This document shows, piece after piece, positions 50,809-61,600 of a stretch of 64,000 bases of DNA. The stretch is taken from the NCBI GenBank assembly GCA_013350335.1, contig CM023540.1, positions 50,140,552-50,204,551 of the forward strand, read 5' to 3'. This stretch comes from Chimonanthus salicifolius (Eukaryota; Streptophyta; Magnoliopsida; Laurales; Calycanthaceae). The notes under the pieces are model-generated. The model saw nothing but the letters and a program-made list of their open reading frames with translations. It searched no databases and was not told where the DNA came from. A program made the translations under genes and the position numbers. Each line of letters opens with the position of its first letter. The first letter of the stretch is position 1.

Positions 50809-52388
50809 TATTAGTTCCTCGGCTTGCCGAGTCACCTATTTGTCAATTTCGTGACTCAAGTGAAGCATTGCCTTGGAATTTCGAAGACAATAATCCATAC
50901 TCAAGTGAAGGTTGAATCAAGTTCAAGATTAGAAGATCAATGAAGATTCAGCATCGTCACTAGTGTATGGCAATCACCATATTGGCCATAGATGACTCTT
51001 GGATGGACCCACACTCTAAGATGAACATGGCTAAGCTTAGATATCACACCTGGATAATTTAATTAAGCTTAAGTGAACTTTGACATCCAATAGAGCCAAG
51101 TGAACTTAAACTTGGAAAACCGATGAACTGTTAGGACAACCTATCGTGTCCGACAATCGCCTTGGACATGGACGGCCCTTCGTGGTCTAACGATCCATCA
51201 TCTGGATTGACAAGGGTTCTGTTTAGAAAGATATTATAAAAAAGTTCGCTCTCAGACCGATACTATCGTGGGATCATGACCCATCGTGTTTGACAGGACA
51301 CGACCCATCGTGGTGACGACCTGTAGGCTTGGATTTCTAGAGTTCTGGTTTTAAATAACTTTGTAAATTCCAATTGGTCTCAGGACGACTTGTATCATCA
51401 GAGCACGACCCATCGGCATTGGATTCACGATCTATCGTGGGTGACCATTTTTGAACTGTTGAAGTGCATTAATGTGCAACGGTCTAGTTGGTGGGAAGTC
51501 ACTTTCAAACCACACGATTCATCATGGTGCCACGATCGAACGTGGACTTACTATTTCAAAAAATCTGGTTTGCCTCTATTTAAACTCCACTGTTTAGAGA
51601 GGTAGATAATTCTTAGAGAAACTGAATTTATTTCCCTCAATCTACCATAATTTATTGACAAATTGAAGGATCAAACCTCTCTAAGTTCTTCACTTGGTGA
51701 ATCATAGAAATCCAATCATCCCATTGATTGAGATTGAGAGAGAGAAAGGCAACCAATTCTAGGATACATCTTTCATATCCATTTTTCTAGAAACCTCTCC
51801 CAAGGATTGTGACTGTTCATACACGGCACATCTTCATCATCAAGCGAGATCACATTGAGAGAAAGTCTTTGGAAGCACATCTATATTTGCAAAGCTTCAA
51901 AGGCAAGTGCTTCTCTTGGTTTGATTTATTTCTAAATCAATTTGTATAGTGGATTAAATCTTTGGGATTGGATCACTTTAAAAAATAGAGAGATAACGAT
52001 TAAACCGGGGTAGGTAGAACCTTTTAAAACTAGGATTCGAGTTGGGTGAAAGTCCTACTCTATTTGAGTAAGGCGTAATTACTTCTCTGTTTGTGATGGA
52101 GTAATTCTCCACATAGAGAATTTGGGATAACCTAAGATTGAGTCCATCAGCGGATGTAGGATGGATTTATGCCAAACTACTCACATCGGGTGTTTGGCTT
52201 TTTTATTGTGTGAATGCTCTCGCATCTTTTACACTTTCGATTTCACACAACACTTGATTAATCTTATAATTCTATTGCATATATTGTTGATTAATTGAGA
52301 AATTTTAAAAGGCCATAAATTTTGAGATTGCCCTATTCATCCCCCCACCCCTCTAAGGTCAATCGTGTTCTAACACCAGGAACATTCA
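50809..52388 (+). repeat. 5' LTR of the gag-only element
   Basis: TATTAGTTCCTCGGCTTGCC...AACATTCA, 1,580 bp. It matches the 3' LTR over its first ~670 bp (CACCTATTTGTCAATTTCGT, CGTGGGATCA.GACC, GACCATTTTTGAACTGTTGA). Related to the LTRs at 11921 and 40382. Confidence 0.85.
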
Positions 52389-52390
52389 AT

Positions 52391-52402
52391 TGGTATCAGA
52401 GC
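52391..52402 (+). other. primer-binding site of the gag-only element
   Basis: TGGTATCAGAGC two bases after the LTR, an exact match to the initiator-Met tRNA complement. Confidence 0.85.
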
Positions 52403-52456
52403 TCTGTGCTCTTTATAAAGGATTTAATGATCCGAGCTGATCCAAGCTAGAATATC

Positions 52457-54350
52457 ATGTTTATGGGTGAAAGTCATGCTATTTCCAAGTCTTCGTACTT
52501 TGCTGGAACAAACTATGCATCATGGAAAGATAAAATGAAAAACTTCTTTATTTCTATTGATGGGGCCATTTGGGAATCGGTAAAGAAAGGGTGGAAGGAA
52601 CCCATGGAAGACAAAAATGATTAAGCATCTACTTCCAAGACTTTAGTGCCCAAGACTTAGCCACTTGGACCCCTAATGAAAGGGCAATGTACACCGCTAA
52701 TGGTAGAGCCTTGAATGCTATAAATTGTGCTGTGTCACCCAATGAATATAAAAGGATCATGACATGTGAAACCGCACAAGAAGCATGGGATGTTATTGAG
52801 AGAACCCATGAAGGTACCTCAATAGTTAAGAGGTCAAGACTTCAAATTCTCCAAAATCAATTTGATACTATTGAGATGCAAGAGAATGAAGTCTTTATGG
52901 ATTTTTACTCCAAGTTGAGTGACATTGTCAACTCAATGTGGGCTCTTGGTGAGAAAATCCCCGAGGATAAGGTATGCACCAAAATTGTTAGAAATCTTAC
53001 CAAAAGATTTAAACCCGAAGTGGTGGCTATGGAAGATCATAGAAACGAGCCCTCATGAATGTTGATGATTTTGTTGGGTCACTTCAAACTTATGAATTAC
53101 ATTTTGAACAACCAAAGGAGAAGCCTATTGCTTTGAAATCTTCCTTGAAAACAAAAAATTAAGAGAAAAAGAATCCGAAAATGAGTCTGATTCAAGTAAA
53201 GAAATGGCATTGCATGCTAAGAATTTTTTGAAATTTTTAGCAAGATGATCAAAATGAGGAGATTTAAGAAAGGTGAAACAAGTGAAAAATTCACTAAAAA
53301 TCATGAACCTCATTTTGAAAAAGATAAGAGAAAGCCCAAGGAACAAACGTGTTTCAATTGCAGTGGCCAAAGACATTTTGCAAATGAATCCCCATCGATA
53401 AATTGAAAAAGGCTATGAATGTGACTTATGAAGACACATCCGAAGCAGGAGAGTGATTCAAACAAGGAAACCCAAGAAAAATTTGAACAATCTAAGGGTT
53501 TCATAGCCTCAATAGTAGGTGATCTTGAAGCATCTGTAATTGAAATAGAGGATGATGATGAGATAAAGATCTTCAAGAATCATACAATGTTTTGTACCTT
53601 GAGAGTGAGAAATTGGCTAAAAAATGTGATAAGGTAAACATAGAAAATACAAACCTCTCTAGCCAAATGGAAACTTTGAAAAATGAAATCACTCACCTTT
53701 CTACAAAGTTAAAATCCTCTAATGATGAAATTTTAAAATTAAAATAAAGTGAGAAATCTTTTCAAGATGAAATAGTAATTCATGGAAAAGATGTCGAAAA
53801 TTTGTGGGACAGTCAAGAAACACCTTGAAGAAGAATATTCGAAAACTATCTCTTGAACTAAAAGACTTGAAAAATCACAAAGAGAAGTTTCAAGATAAAT
53901 TTACCCATGAAGAACAAAAATTGGAAAAATTGCTTAATTTGGGTAAACGTTATAGCAATAGGTCGGGACTTGGTTCATCTATGTCAACCAAAGGACCTGT
54001 GAACCAAATGGTGTTTGTTAAAGGAAAGGTCTCTCACCCTCCCATGGTTAATTTTTTTTGTTGTCACAAGATTGGGCATTACAAGATGAAATGCAATCTT
54101 AGGAAAAGACACTAGAATGATCAACCCTTTAACAACCCACCTAAAGCTAAGGTTAAAACACATAAACCTCCAAGGAAGGTGGAAATTTTGCAAGACTCCT
54201 TGATCAAACAATTGAATAATGTTTTGAAGGAGTTAAGGAATCCAAGGTTGGGACATCGAAAGTATCATCAAAGGAATGTTGATGAATCACCAATCTCAAC
54301 CATTTGGGTACCAAAAAGGCAGACCATCACTCATGTCTTGCCTTGGTCTT
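52457..54350 (+). pseudogene. copia-type gag (UBN2) remnant with two degraded zinc knuckles
   Basis: Begins MFMGESHAISKSSYFAGTNY; a stop follows near 52621. The UBN2 core is then open at 52687-53058 (EYKRIMTCETAQEAWDVIER, RLQILQNQFDTIEMQENEVF, KRFKPEVVAMEDH). The first knuckle reads CFNCSGQRHFANES with the final Cys lost (about 53350). A Lys/Glu-rich coiled-coil-like part follows, then FFCCHKIGHYKMKC (about 54050), lacking its first Cys, and STIWVPKRQ, the usual link to protease. Several stops show decay. Confidence 0.85.
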
Positions 54351-54829
54351 AGACTCACTTGTATATCTTAAGATCATTGCAATTGAACATCACAAGAGGC
54401 CTATGTGAGTTCAAATATCCGATATGCTATGACATGGGACATTTTGGAAATTATAAGCTTAGACTATACTCCTTCTGGCTATAATACTAGTCATGCTTGG
54501 AAAGCCACACATTAATGGACATTTGAATTTCAAGTCCTACATTTCAGTTCCAATGTGTTAAACATAATGTTTGGTTTAAACATATGAAATGTGTATGGTG
54601 TGTTGACTTGTTTTCTTGGTTTTTCAATTCAATGTACTTAGTTTGCATATGTGAAACTTGAATTGAATGTTTGCAAGATGTTTTTTTTGTGGAATATTTG
54701 AGCTTTATTATTGTGAATATAATATGTGTATGCCATATGTTTTTGAAAATCAAAAGAGGTGATTTCAAAACTGAGTTTGATTTCCAAAATGGAAATTTTC
54801 TATAAGTCATGATGACAGACCGTCATTTG

Positions 54830-56586
54830 ACGATGGATCGGTCCAAGGAAAGATCATCCCTGGATGATCTATCATCCGTGTGCAAAAGGTTTTTTAAGTT
54901 AAAAATCCTTTACGGGAAACTCAGACCCAAAACCCCATTTTCACCTCTTCAGCTCGCTCCCTCTTCTCCTCTCGACAATACTTTGTGCCCTAGTGCCTGG
55001 AAATCACTAGTAGAAAATCCTCCTCCGGCGTGTGGACTCCGTGCTCTCACAGATTTGAGCAATTTCTTCGTTTGGGTAAGCCCCAAATTTCCCCCAAATT
55101 TGATTTTTTGGAATATTGTTTGGGTTTTTAAGAAATCATGCCTATTATGAAGATTCCCACTTCCTATGAAACTCCCGTTAACGAGGATATTCCAGAAGCA
55201 TCTTCTCCTCCTCCAAAAAGGCCCAAGACCTTTAGATGGACTCAGCTAGGGAAGAAAATTGCCCGAAATCCTAGGCCCTTTACTCTAACCTTTGAGGAAA
55301 CCCCCTCTGAAAAAGTATTGTTTGTTAGACCTCCTAAGCTTCAGGTATCTAGGCCTGACTCTTCTTCCTGACTTCAGCCCCAACCTCAACCTGAGATTGT
55401 AGAAGAAGAAAATGTAGGAGAAGAAGAAGAGGATGTGGAAGAAGGGGAAGACAATGAAGGAGAAGATGACCAAAGAGATGAAGAAGTAAATGATGATGAG
55501 GAAAGAAATGATGAAGGAGATGAGGCCGATGAGGAAGGTCCCATGCTTAAATCCCTAGTGCCCTATGCCTCTTTCAAAACTTAAATATTGAACGAAAGAG
55601 TTCTGTAGAGGATTTGGCCACATCAAAAGAATGGGTTGGGAAAAGTTGTTGGACTGGGGTGGAAAGAGTTGCTAAGAGGATGTACTGTTCATACAAGATG
55701 CACCATGAGGAAAATTGCTTGAAATTGAATTTCAAAATGGGGATTCACATGTAGTTACACCACAACTTGTCTCTGAGTTGATTAGCATACCAGTTTACTA
55801 GAATGGATACCTCCCAAAAGTCTCCTCAAAGTTTGAGATGAGGGATAAAAGGAAATATGCCAAGAAAGTATGTGGTAAGCAGGTGGAATGGATAAACCAA
55901 ATTTGGTTAAAGGATGGAGATATGTTTCCTGAATATAAAATCTTGTATTTGCTTTTCTGTGCAAATGTGTATCCCAGGTATGGAAACAAAGGTGATCTCA
56001 ATCAGTTCATGCTAGTTCACTTGTACAGTGCTGCCACTGGAAACAAATTTTGTCTTCCCACCCTCATGTGCTCAACGATTATCAAATATGCAAATTCTGC
56101 AATGACGAGCCATCCTCCCTTCTGCTATCTCATGTATAAGCTGGCATTACATTTTGCCCATGAAAGAAGTACCTACTGGAGTAAGGTCTCTAAATGCCAC
56201 TGCCATCAAGAAGTCTTTCAGTAAAGAACTATTCAAATCGATTTTTGAACCTACTGCATCTACCTCAGTTGGCCCCTCCTCCTCTTCAGTGCCTGTTGAA
56301 GAAGAACCTGTTCCTCCTCTAGCTTGTGAGACTGTTAGTCGAAAGTATTTTGAAGAAAGGATTTCTTCAATTGAGAGAAGACTCGATGAACTAATAGAAT
56401 TTGTGACGTCATCAGTATTTTGAAGAAAGGATTTCTTCAATTGAGAGAAGACACGATGAACTGACAGAATTTGTTAAGTCATCAGTTCAAAACATGATCT
56501 CGGCTATCACTTCCTCCTACAAGAAAGATGATTCAGTCCCTCGACCTCCTCCTCTTCCTCCTCCTACAGTTGGTGGAGCCGTCTAG
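54830..56586 (+). pseudogene. non-pol ORF resembling the 'putative plant transposon protein' family
   Basis: Opens with SYETPVNEDIPEASSPPPKR at 55138 and ETPSEKVLFVRPPKLQV, then a long Glu/Asp-rich tract (about 55390-55560). Past a frame break comes KYAKKVCGKQVEWINQIWLK, KILYLLFCANVYPRYGNKGD and FCLPTLMCSTIIKYANSAM (55838-56130). It ends with coiled-coil RISSIERRLDELIEF and a Pro-rich tail. The CANVYPR.GNK.DLN...LPTLM pattern recalls a plant transposon-associated domain family; this is recognition from memory and unverified. It has multiple stops and frame breaks. Confidence 0.5.
56344..56483 (+). repeat. 70-bp tandem duplication that shifts the reading frame
   Basis: AGTATTTTGAAGAAAGGATT... 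occurs at 56344 and again at 56414 with only a few mismatches. As 70 is not a multiple of three, the duplication breaks the ORF just after ERRLDELIEFV. Confidence 0.9.
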
Positions 56587-56732
56587 TTTTTCTCATGCAT
56601 CATGGTTTTACGTTTTTGAAAAACTATAGTTTGGGATGTAAAACCTTAAGCACCCATGGTGCAAACCTCTGTTTTTTGCATTGAATGGTTTATTTAAATG
56701 CAATGATTTGCTTTACATGTTTATATTGCCAT

Positions 56733-59700
56733 TGTAATGACCCGACCAGATTTTTCGGGATTTAGGGATTTGGTAGCGGAAGGGAGAGTGTGGGCTTCGT
56801 GGTGGGCCCCAGTTTGCCCTGTTTCAAGTCTGGAGACCCTAAGGGCATTTTGGTAATTTGAAACTATTTATTATTTTATCCTACAAAAAGTTAAAAATCA
56901 CACATTTTCTTCCTCGATGTTCGATGTTTGATTTTTTTTAACAGGCTTTTAAATCGTCTTCGAAAATTTAAGATTTTTATTTATATTACTCTCCTTAAAA
57001 AAAAAAAACCAACTCAAAACCCTAAAGCCCCTAAACCCTAACCCTTTATTTTCCCCCCTTCTGCGCAACAGTGTAGCACGCGGCTACAATCCCGCCGTTG
57101 TTGCTCTCTCCCATTCTCTCTTTTGTCTCCTTTTTCATCTCTTCCCTCTATTCGGTAAACCCTAACCCTAACCCCTTTTCTTGCCGCCGCCCTCTCTTCT
57201 CTCTCTCTCTCTCTCGTTCTCCAACCTTTCCTTCTTCCTTCGAGCAGCCCGTTGGCCGCCTCTGCTGCTTCGTCTTCGACTTATTTCCCAGGTACTCGAG
57301 CTTCCTCCTTGATTCCTCTCTCTCATTCTCTCATCTTTCCTCCTTTAAGCCCAAACTCTAAAACTCCCTTCTTCAGCCGACACCATCTCGATCCCTCTTT
57401 CTCTTCTCTCTCCCATTCGTTTCCTTCTTCTCTCAATCTCTCTTTCTCTCGGTTCTTCCCTCTTCCTTCTTCCTCCTTCCATCTCCTCTCTTCTTTCTTT
57501 CTTATTCCAACCTTGAAACCCTAGCCACCTTGACCTTCGTCACCGCCGCTGCCACCATCATCATTCATCTTCTCTATTTCTCTTCCTCTCTTTCCCATCT
57601 AGAAACCCTAATCCCCAAACCATTTGCCCCTTTCTCAGGCCCAGCAGACCTTGTCCAATCCGACCTAAGCCCAGTTCGAGTTGAACCCAGCCTCGAGGGC
57701 CCAGCTCTCCTTCTCGGCCCAGTCTTGCAAGCACAATCCTGCCCGACCCATTCTCTGGCCCAACTCTAACCCAGCTTCAAATCAGGCCGACTTCAGCAGA
57801 CTAGGCCCGAACCACTCAGTGGGCCCAGCCTGTTTCAGGCCCACCTTGGGGCCGATTTGGGCTCGCTTCTGGCTCGTTTTAGGGTTACTTCTAGAGTATT
57901 TCTGGCCCACTTTTGGAGTGCTTTTGGACCGTTTGAAAGCCCGTTTCCAGTCAGACTTGTGGGATCATCCCAGTTTTGCAGGACCGTCCCAATTTCTCAA
58001 GCCAGATAGTCCGTTCATCGTCTCCTTCAACCCTGCAGTCTATTTTATCACTTTGATTTTGAAAGCACGCACACATGTGAGGGGACTCATCACATTTGTT
58101 TTAGCATACATGATTTGCATATATGTTTCCCATACATACTTGGACATGAAGTATGAGGAATGAGACCCTTATAGATTACGAGCGATTCGGTGAGGGAACC
58201 GTTCTGATAAATATGTGGCAAGGGGCTCATTCGAGTGTACTCGTGTCGGACTTCTTGTGATGGCATGTTCGTTAATATTTTGATAGCATGTTGGTCAATT
58301 AACATGGTGATGTGCGTTGTGTGATAACATGTTTATTTGATTATGTGATGACATGTTGAGTTGCCAAATGTTATAATATGCTGAGCTTGACAGTGTGATA
58401 ACATGCTGGATGGATTATGTAGTATCATGATATGTATAACCTGTGGCAAGAAATGATATGCTTTAGATAATAACATGTATATATTTGTTTGATAACATGC
58501 AATAGATGTAAGTATATAACTAATGATTATGTGATACGCCATGTCGATAACATGCGTAGAGATAATTGTGCATGCATGTAGCTAGTATACATGGAACGTC
58601 GGTTGGGTATGGATGCTAGGCTGCATCAGAATTTAGAGACTCCCCCTAGCTTGTTAGGTAGTTAGGATTGGGAAGTCATGGGAAACCGTGCAGTGGAGGC
58701 GTTTGAGCTATGGACTACTTGTTGGCGGGTCCGTAGGTGTGTGAGTGCCTGACGGGTATTTCCTTCTTGGGTATATGGGCCTGTGGCAGATTCATGGTCC
58801 TAGGTGTACGGCTAAAATGTTGATTGACTATTTACAGACATGGGTTGAGGTTCGTCCCCGTGGTTCGGTGTGCGGCTGAGGTGCCGATTAGCTATTTACG
58901 AACATGGGTTTAGGTTCGTCCCCGTGATCCGGTGTACGACTGAGGTGCCGGTTGGCTATTTACGAACATGGGTTGAGGTTAGTCCCCATGGTCCGGCGTA
59001 CGACTGGGGTGCCAGTTGACTATTTACAGACATGGGTTGAGGTTTGTACCCGCGGTCCAGTGTGCGGTTGAGGTACCGATTGACTATTTACGGACATGGG
59101 TTGAGGTTCGTCCTAGTGGTTCGGTGTACGGCTGGGGTGCCAGTTGACTATTTACGGATATTAGTCGAGGTTGTTCCCGTGGTTCAGGGTACAACTGAAG
59201 TAACAGTCTGTGGTGTGTGTAGATTTCTATGGAGGTGATCCCAGAGATAGAGTGGTCATAGAGTACGTTGAGTACGTACTGGGTCACCCTGGGAGCCAGG
59301 TGGGTTGAGTGTCTATCACCTACACTTTGGCTGAGGGGTGTGGTAGTGTGATTACCAGTGGTTATGACCTTGTGGTCTATTGTTGAGACATGTACTGTGA
59401 GTGTTGACTCATTGGGAATTTGTGGCCGCCTAACGAGTGAGTTCGGCCGATTAACTCTGTAGAAGACCTGTGGAATTCCGTGAGGGGTGTCTGTACCAGT
59501 AGTGTTGAGACCAGTAGATGGGGCTCGATGTTATAAGTACGATTACCGGGAATCTAGTACTTGGTCGAGGAGACCACAGATGGGTCCGGTCGACAATCCG
59601 TTGAGGACTGGTGCGGTTATTACTCTATTGTGATAGGCTTTTTGGGACTCTAGTGAGCTCGTGTGGGTCGCCTTGGGAGAGTCATAGCACTAGTTGAGGG

Positions 59701-60273
59701 CAAGAGACCCTGATTTGGTTAGGGATCTATCTATGTACCCGTGGGCAGGTGGACAGTAGTAGATTGGCATATGTGGGAGTTGCCCTAGTGTTGCATTGGG
59801 TTGTCTAGAGGATGTAATGGAGGCTCGGTAGACGTGGGCTTGTGTACTAGTGGTAGGGCACACACTTGCATGGCCATGCATGTAGACATCCTAGACATTG
59901 ATGTGTCCATATGATTATATGCAGTGTATGCTTGATGAGATATGATGCATGTGTTACCGTCACTAGACATGTAGAGCTCACCCTTTGCCTTTCAAGTGTT
60001 TTGATGGCAGGATCCAGTGGGTCCTAAGACATCTTAGCCTTACTTTCTTTCTGTTATTTTGAGAGGACATTGTATGTTTGATTCAGTCGTCTTTTGACTT
60101 TTATGGATAACTGTAACAACTATTATAACACTGTTGTGTTGGTTTAAGTTTTTAAGGAATTACTTGTTTCAGTTGTTATCTTGCTATAGTTTGGAAAAAA
60201 CCCGATATCCATTTTTGGAGATTTTTTGAGTTGTTTCAGAGATAACACACCCGTAGCCAGATGGGATGTCACA
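56733..60273 (+). mobile_element. 3.54-kb LTR-like element with 5-bp TSD, nested insertion
   Basis: Starts TGTAATGACCCGACC and ends GATGGGATGTCACA, bounded by GCCAT on both sides (56728-56732 and 60274-60278). Inside are a pyrimidine-rich 5'-UTR-like section with AAACCCTAACCC words (57010-57540), and a 64-bp tandem array. No polyprotein domain and no pair of terminal repeats were seen, so a very long solo LTR of a Ty3/gypsy-type element is the best reading. Long frames at 57098-58163 are Ser/Pro/Leu compositional artefacts. Confidence 0.75.
58798..59190 (+). repeat. about 6 x 64-bp minisatellite within the LTR
   Basis: Unit CGGTGTGCGGCTGAGGTGCC followed by GATTAGCTATTTACGAACAT and GGGTTTAGGTTCGTCCCCGT. 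Five or six copies diverge by roughly 10-20 percent by eye. Confidence 0.9.
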
Positions 60274-60929
60274 GCCATGGTTTGGTTTATATTGTGCCTT
60301 GATCCATGCTTTCCATCTCTATCTTCTTGTGCTTGTTTCTCATGTTTATTGAATGGTTGTTATAAGCATGCATGAATGGTATGTTGTATTGGCATGATAA
60401 GAAATGTGGAGTGTTGGCTCTTGGTTCCTTACTTAAGGATACCTATGTAGTTTGGGAAGTACAGATTATGTGCTTAAGAGCCTTTGTCAATTGATGACAA
60501 AATGGGGAAGAAAAATAGAAGCTTGGAAATAAGCTTGAGCTATGGTGGAGATCATTGAAGTTTGGGGAGACCAATCATAGATTATGGGAGAGTAAGAAGT
60601 GAAAATTGAGAAAACTCCCAATCGTTAGTTCATGTAGTATGGGGAGTGTTATTGATTATAATACTCATGTGTTTATGGAATAATGAACTAATGGGCAACT
60701 CTAGCTTCCATCTAGCTTGCATGTTGTGTATGTATACAGGAAAATCTTGAAAAAGAAGCAAGCTGAGCAAGAATATGAATCAAGCCTAGAGTGTTCTATG
60801 TCATTTGAATTATGTTGTACAAATGTTGTATTATTTTCATTCAAATGATTTTTAATGGGATGGGTTATGTACTTTGAGTTTGTGATTCATAGCTTATTGG
60901 TTTTGTCACGAATTGACAAAGTGGGAGAT

Positions 60930-61600
60930 TGTTAGTGCCCTGAATTGCCAATTCACCTATTTGTCAATTTCGTGACTCAAGTGAAGCATTAGCTTCGAAT
61001 ATCAAAGATAGGAATCAAGAGTCAAGTGAAGGTTGAGTCAACTCCAAGATTGGAAGATCAATGAAGATTCAACATCATCATCAATGTATGGCAATCACCA
61101 AGGTATATTGGCCATAGATGACTCTTGGGTGGACCCACACCTCTAGGATGACCATGCCTAAGCTTAGATATCACATGTGGATAATTAATTAAGCCTAAGT
61201 GAACTTTGACATCCAACAGAACCAAGTGAACTTAAACTTGGAAAACTGATGAATTGTCAGGACGACCTATCGTGTCCGGCAATCTATCACCGCGGATAAG
61301 GATGACATTCGTGGTCTAACGATTCGTCATCTGAACTGACAAGGGTTCTGTTTGGAAAGATATTGTCAATCAAGTTCACTCTCATGCTGATACTATCGTG
61401 GGATCACGACCTTTCATGCTGGACAAGAAACAACCCATCGTGGTAACGACCTGTCGGCTTGGATTTCTAGAGTTTTGGTTTGAAACAACTATGTAAAATC
61501 CAACTAGTCTCAGGACAATTGTATTGTCAGAGCACGACCCATCGGCACTAGATTTCACAATCTATCGTGGGTGACCATTTTTGAACTGTTGAAGTGCATT
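60930..61600 (+). repeat. 3' LTR of the gag-only element, interrupted
   Basis: TGTTAGTGCCCTGAATTGCC..., colinear with the 5' LTR until GTTGAAGTGCATT, where the next insertion begins. The remainder must lie beyond the window. Confidence 0.85.

Larger units (their letters stand above)
50809..61600 (+). mobile_element. gag-only (TR-GAG-like) LTR retrotransposon with an unusual second ORF
   Basis: A 1.58-kb 5' LTR, a perfect primer-binding site, a copia-type gag, then a different ORF where protease-integrase-RT should be, a purine tract (AAAGTGGGAGA, about 60919-60929) and a 3' LTR beginning at 60930. No RT, integrase or RNase H motif is visible. The internal region is interrupted by the 56733-60273 insertion and the 3' LTR by the element starting at 61601. 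It would depend on enzymes from another copia element. Confidence 0.75.

Noticed and set aside
57010..57190. Telomere-like AAACCCTAACCCTAACCCC words
   Set aside because: Only one to three imperfect copies in a pyrimidine-rich LTR leader. Such telo-box words are common in plant 5' leaders and do not indicate an internal telomere array.
57098..58163. Overlapping long plus-strand frames (Ser/Leu/Pro-rich)
   Set aside because: They lie inside the TSD-bounded insertion, overlap in several frames and follow from CT-rich composition, not from a gene.
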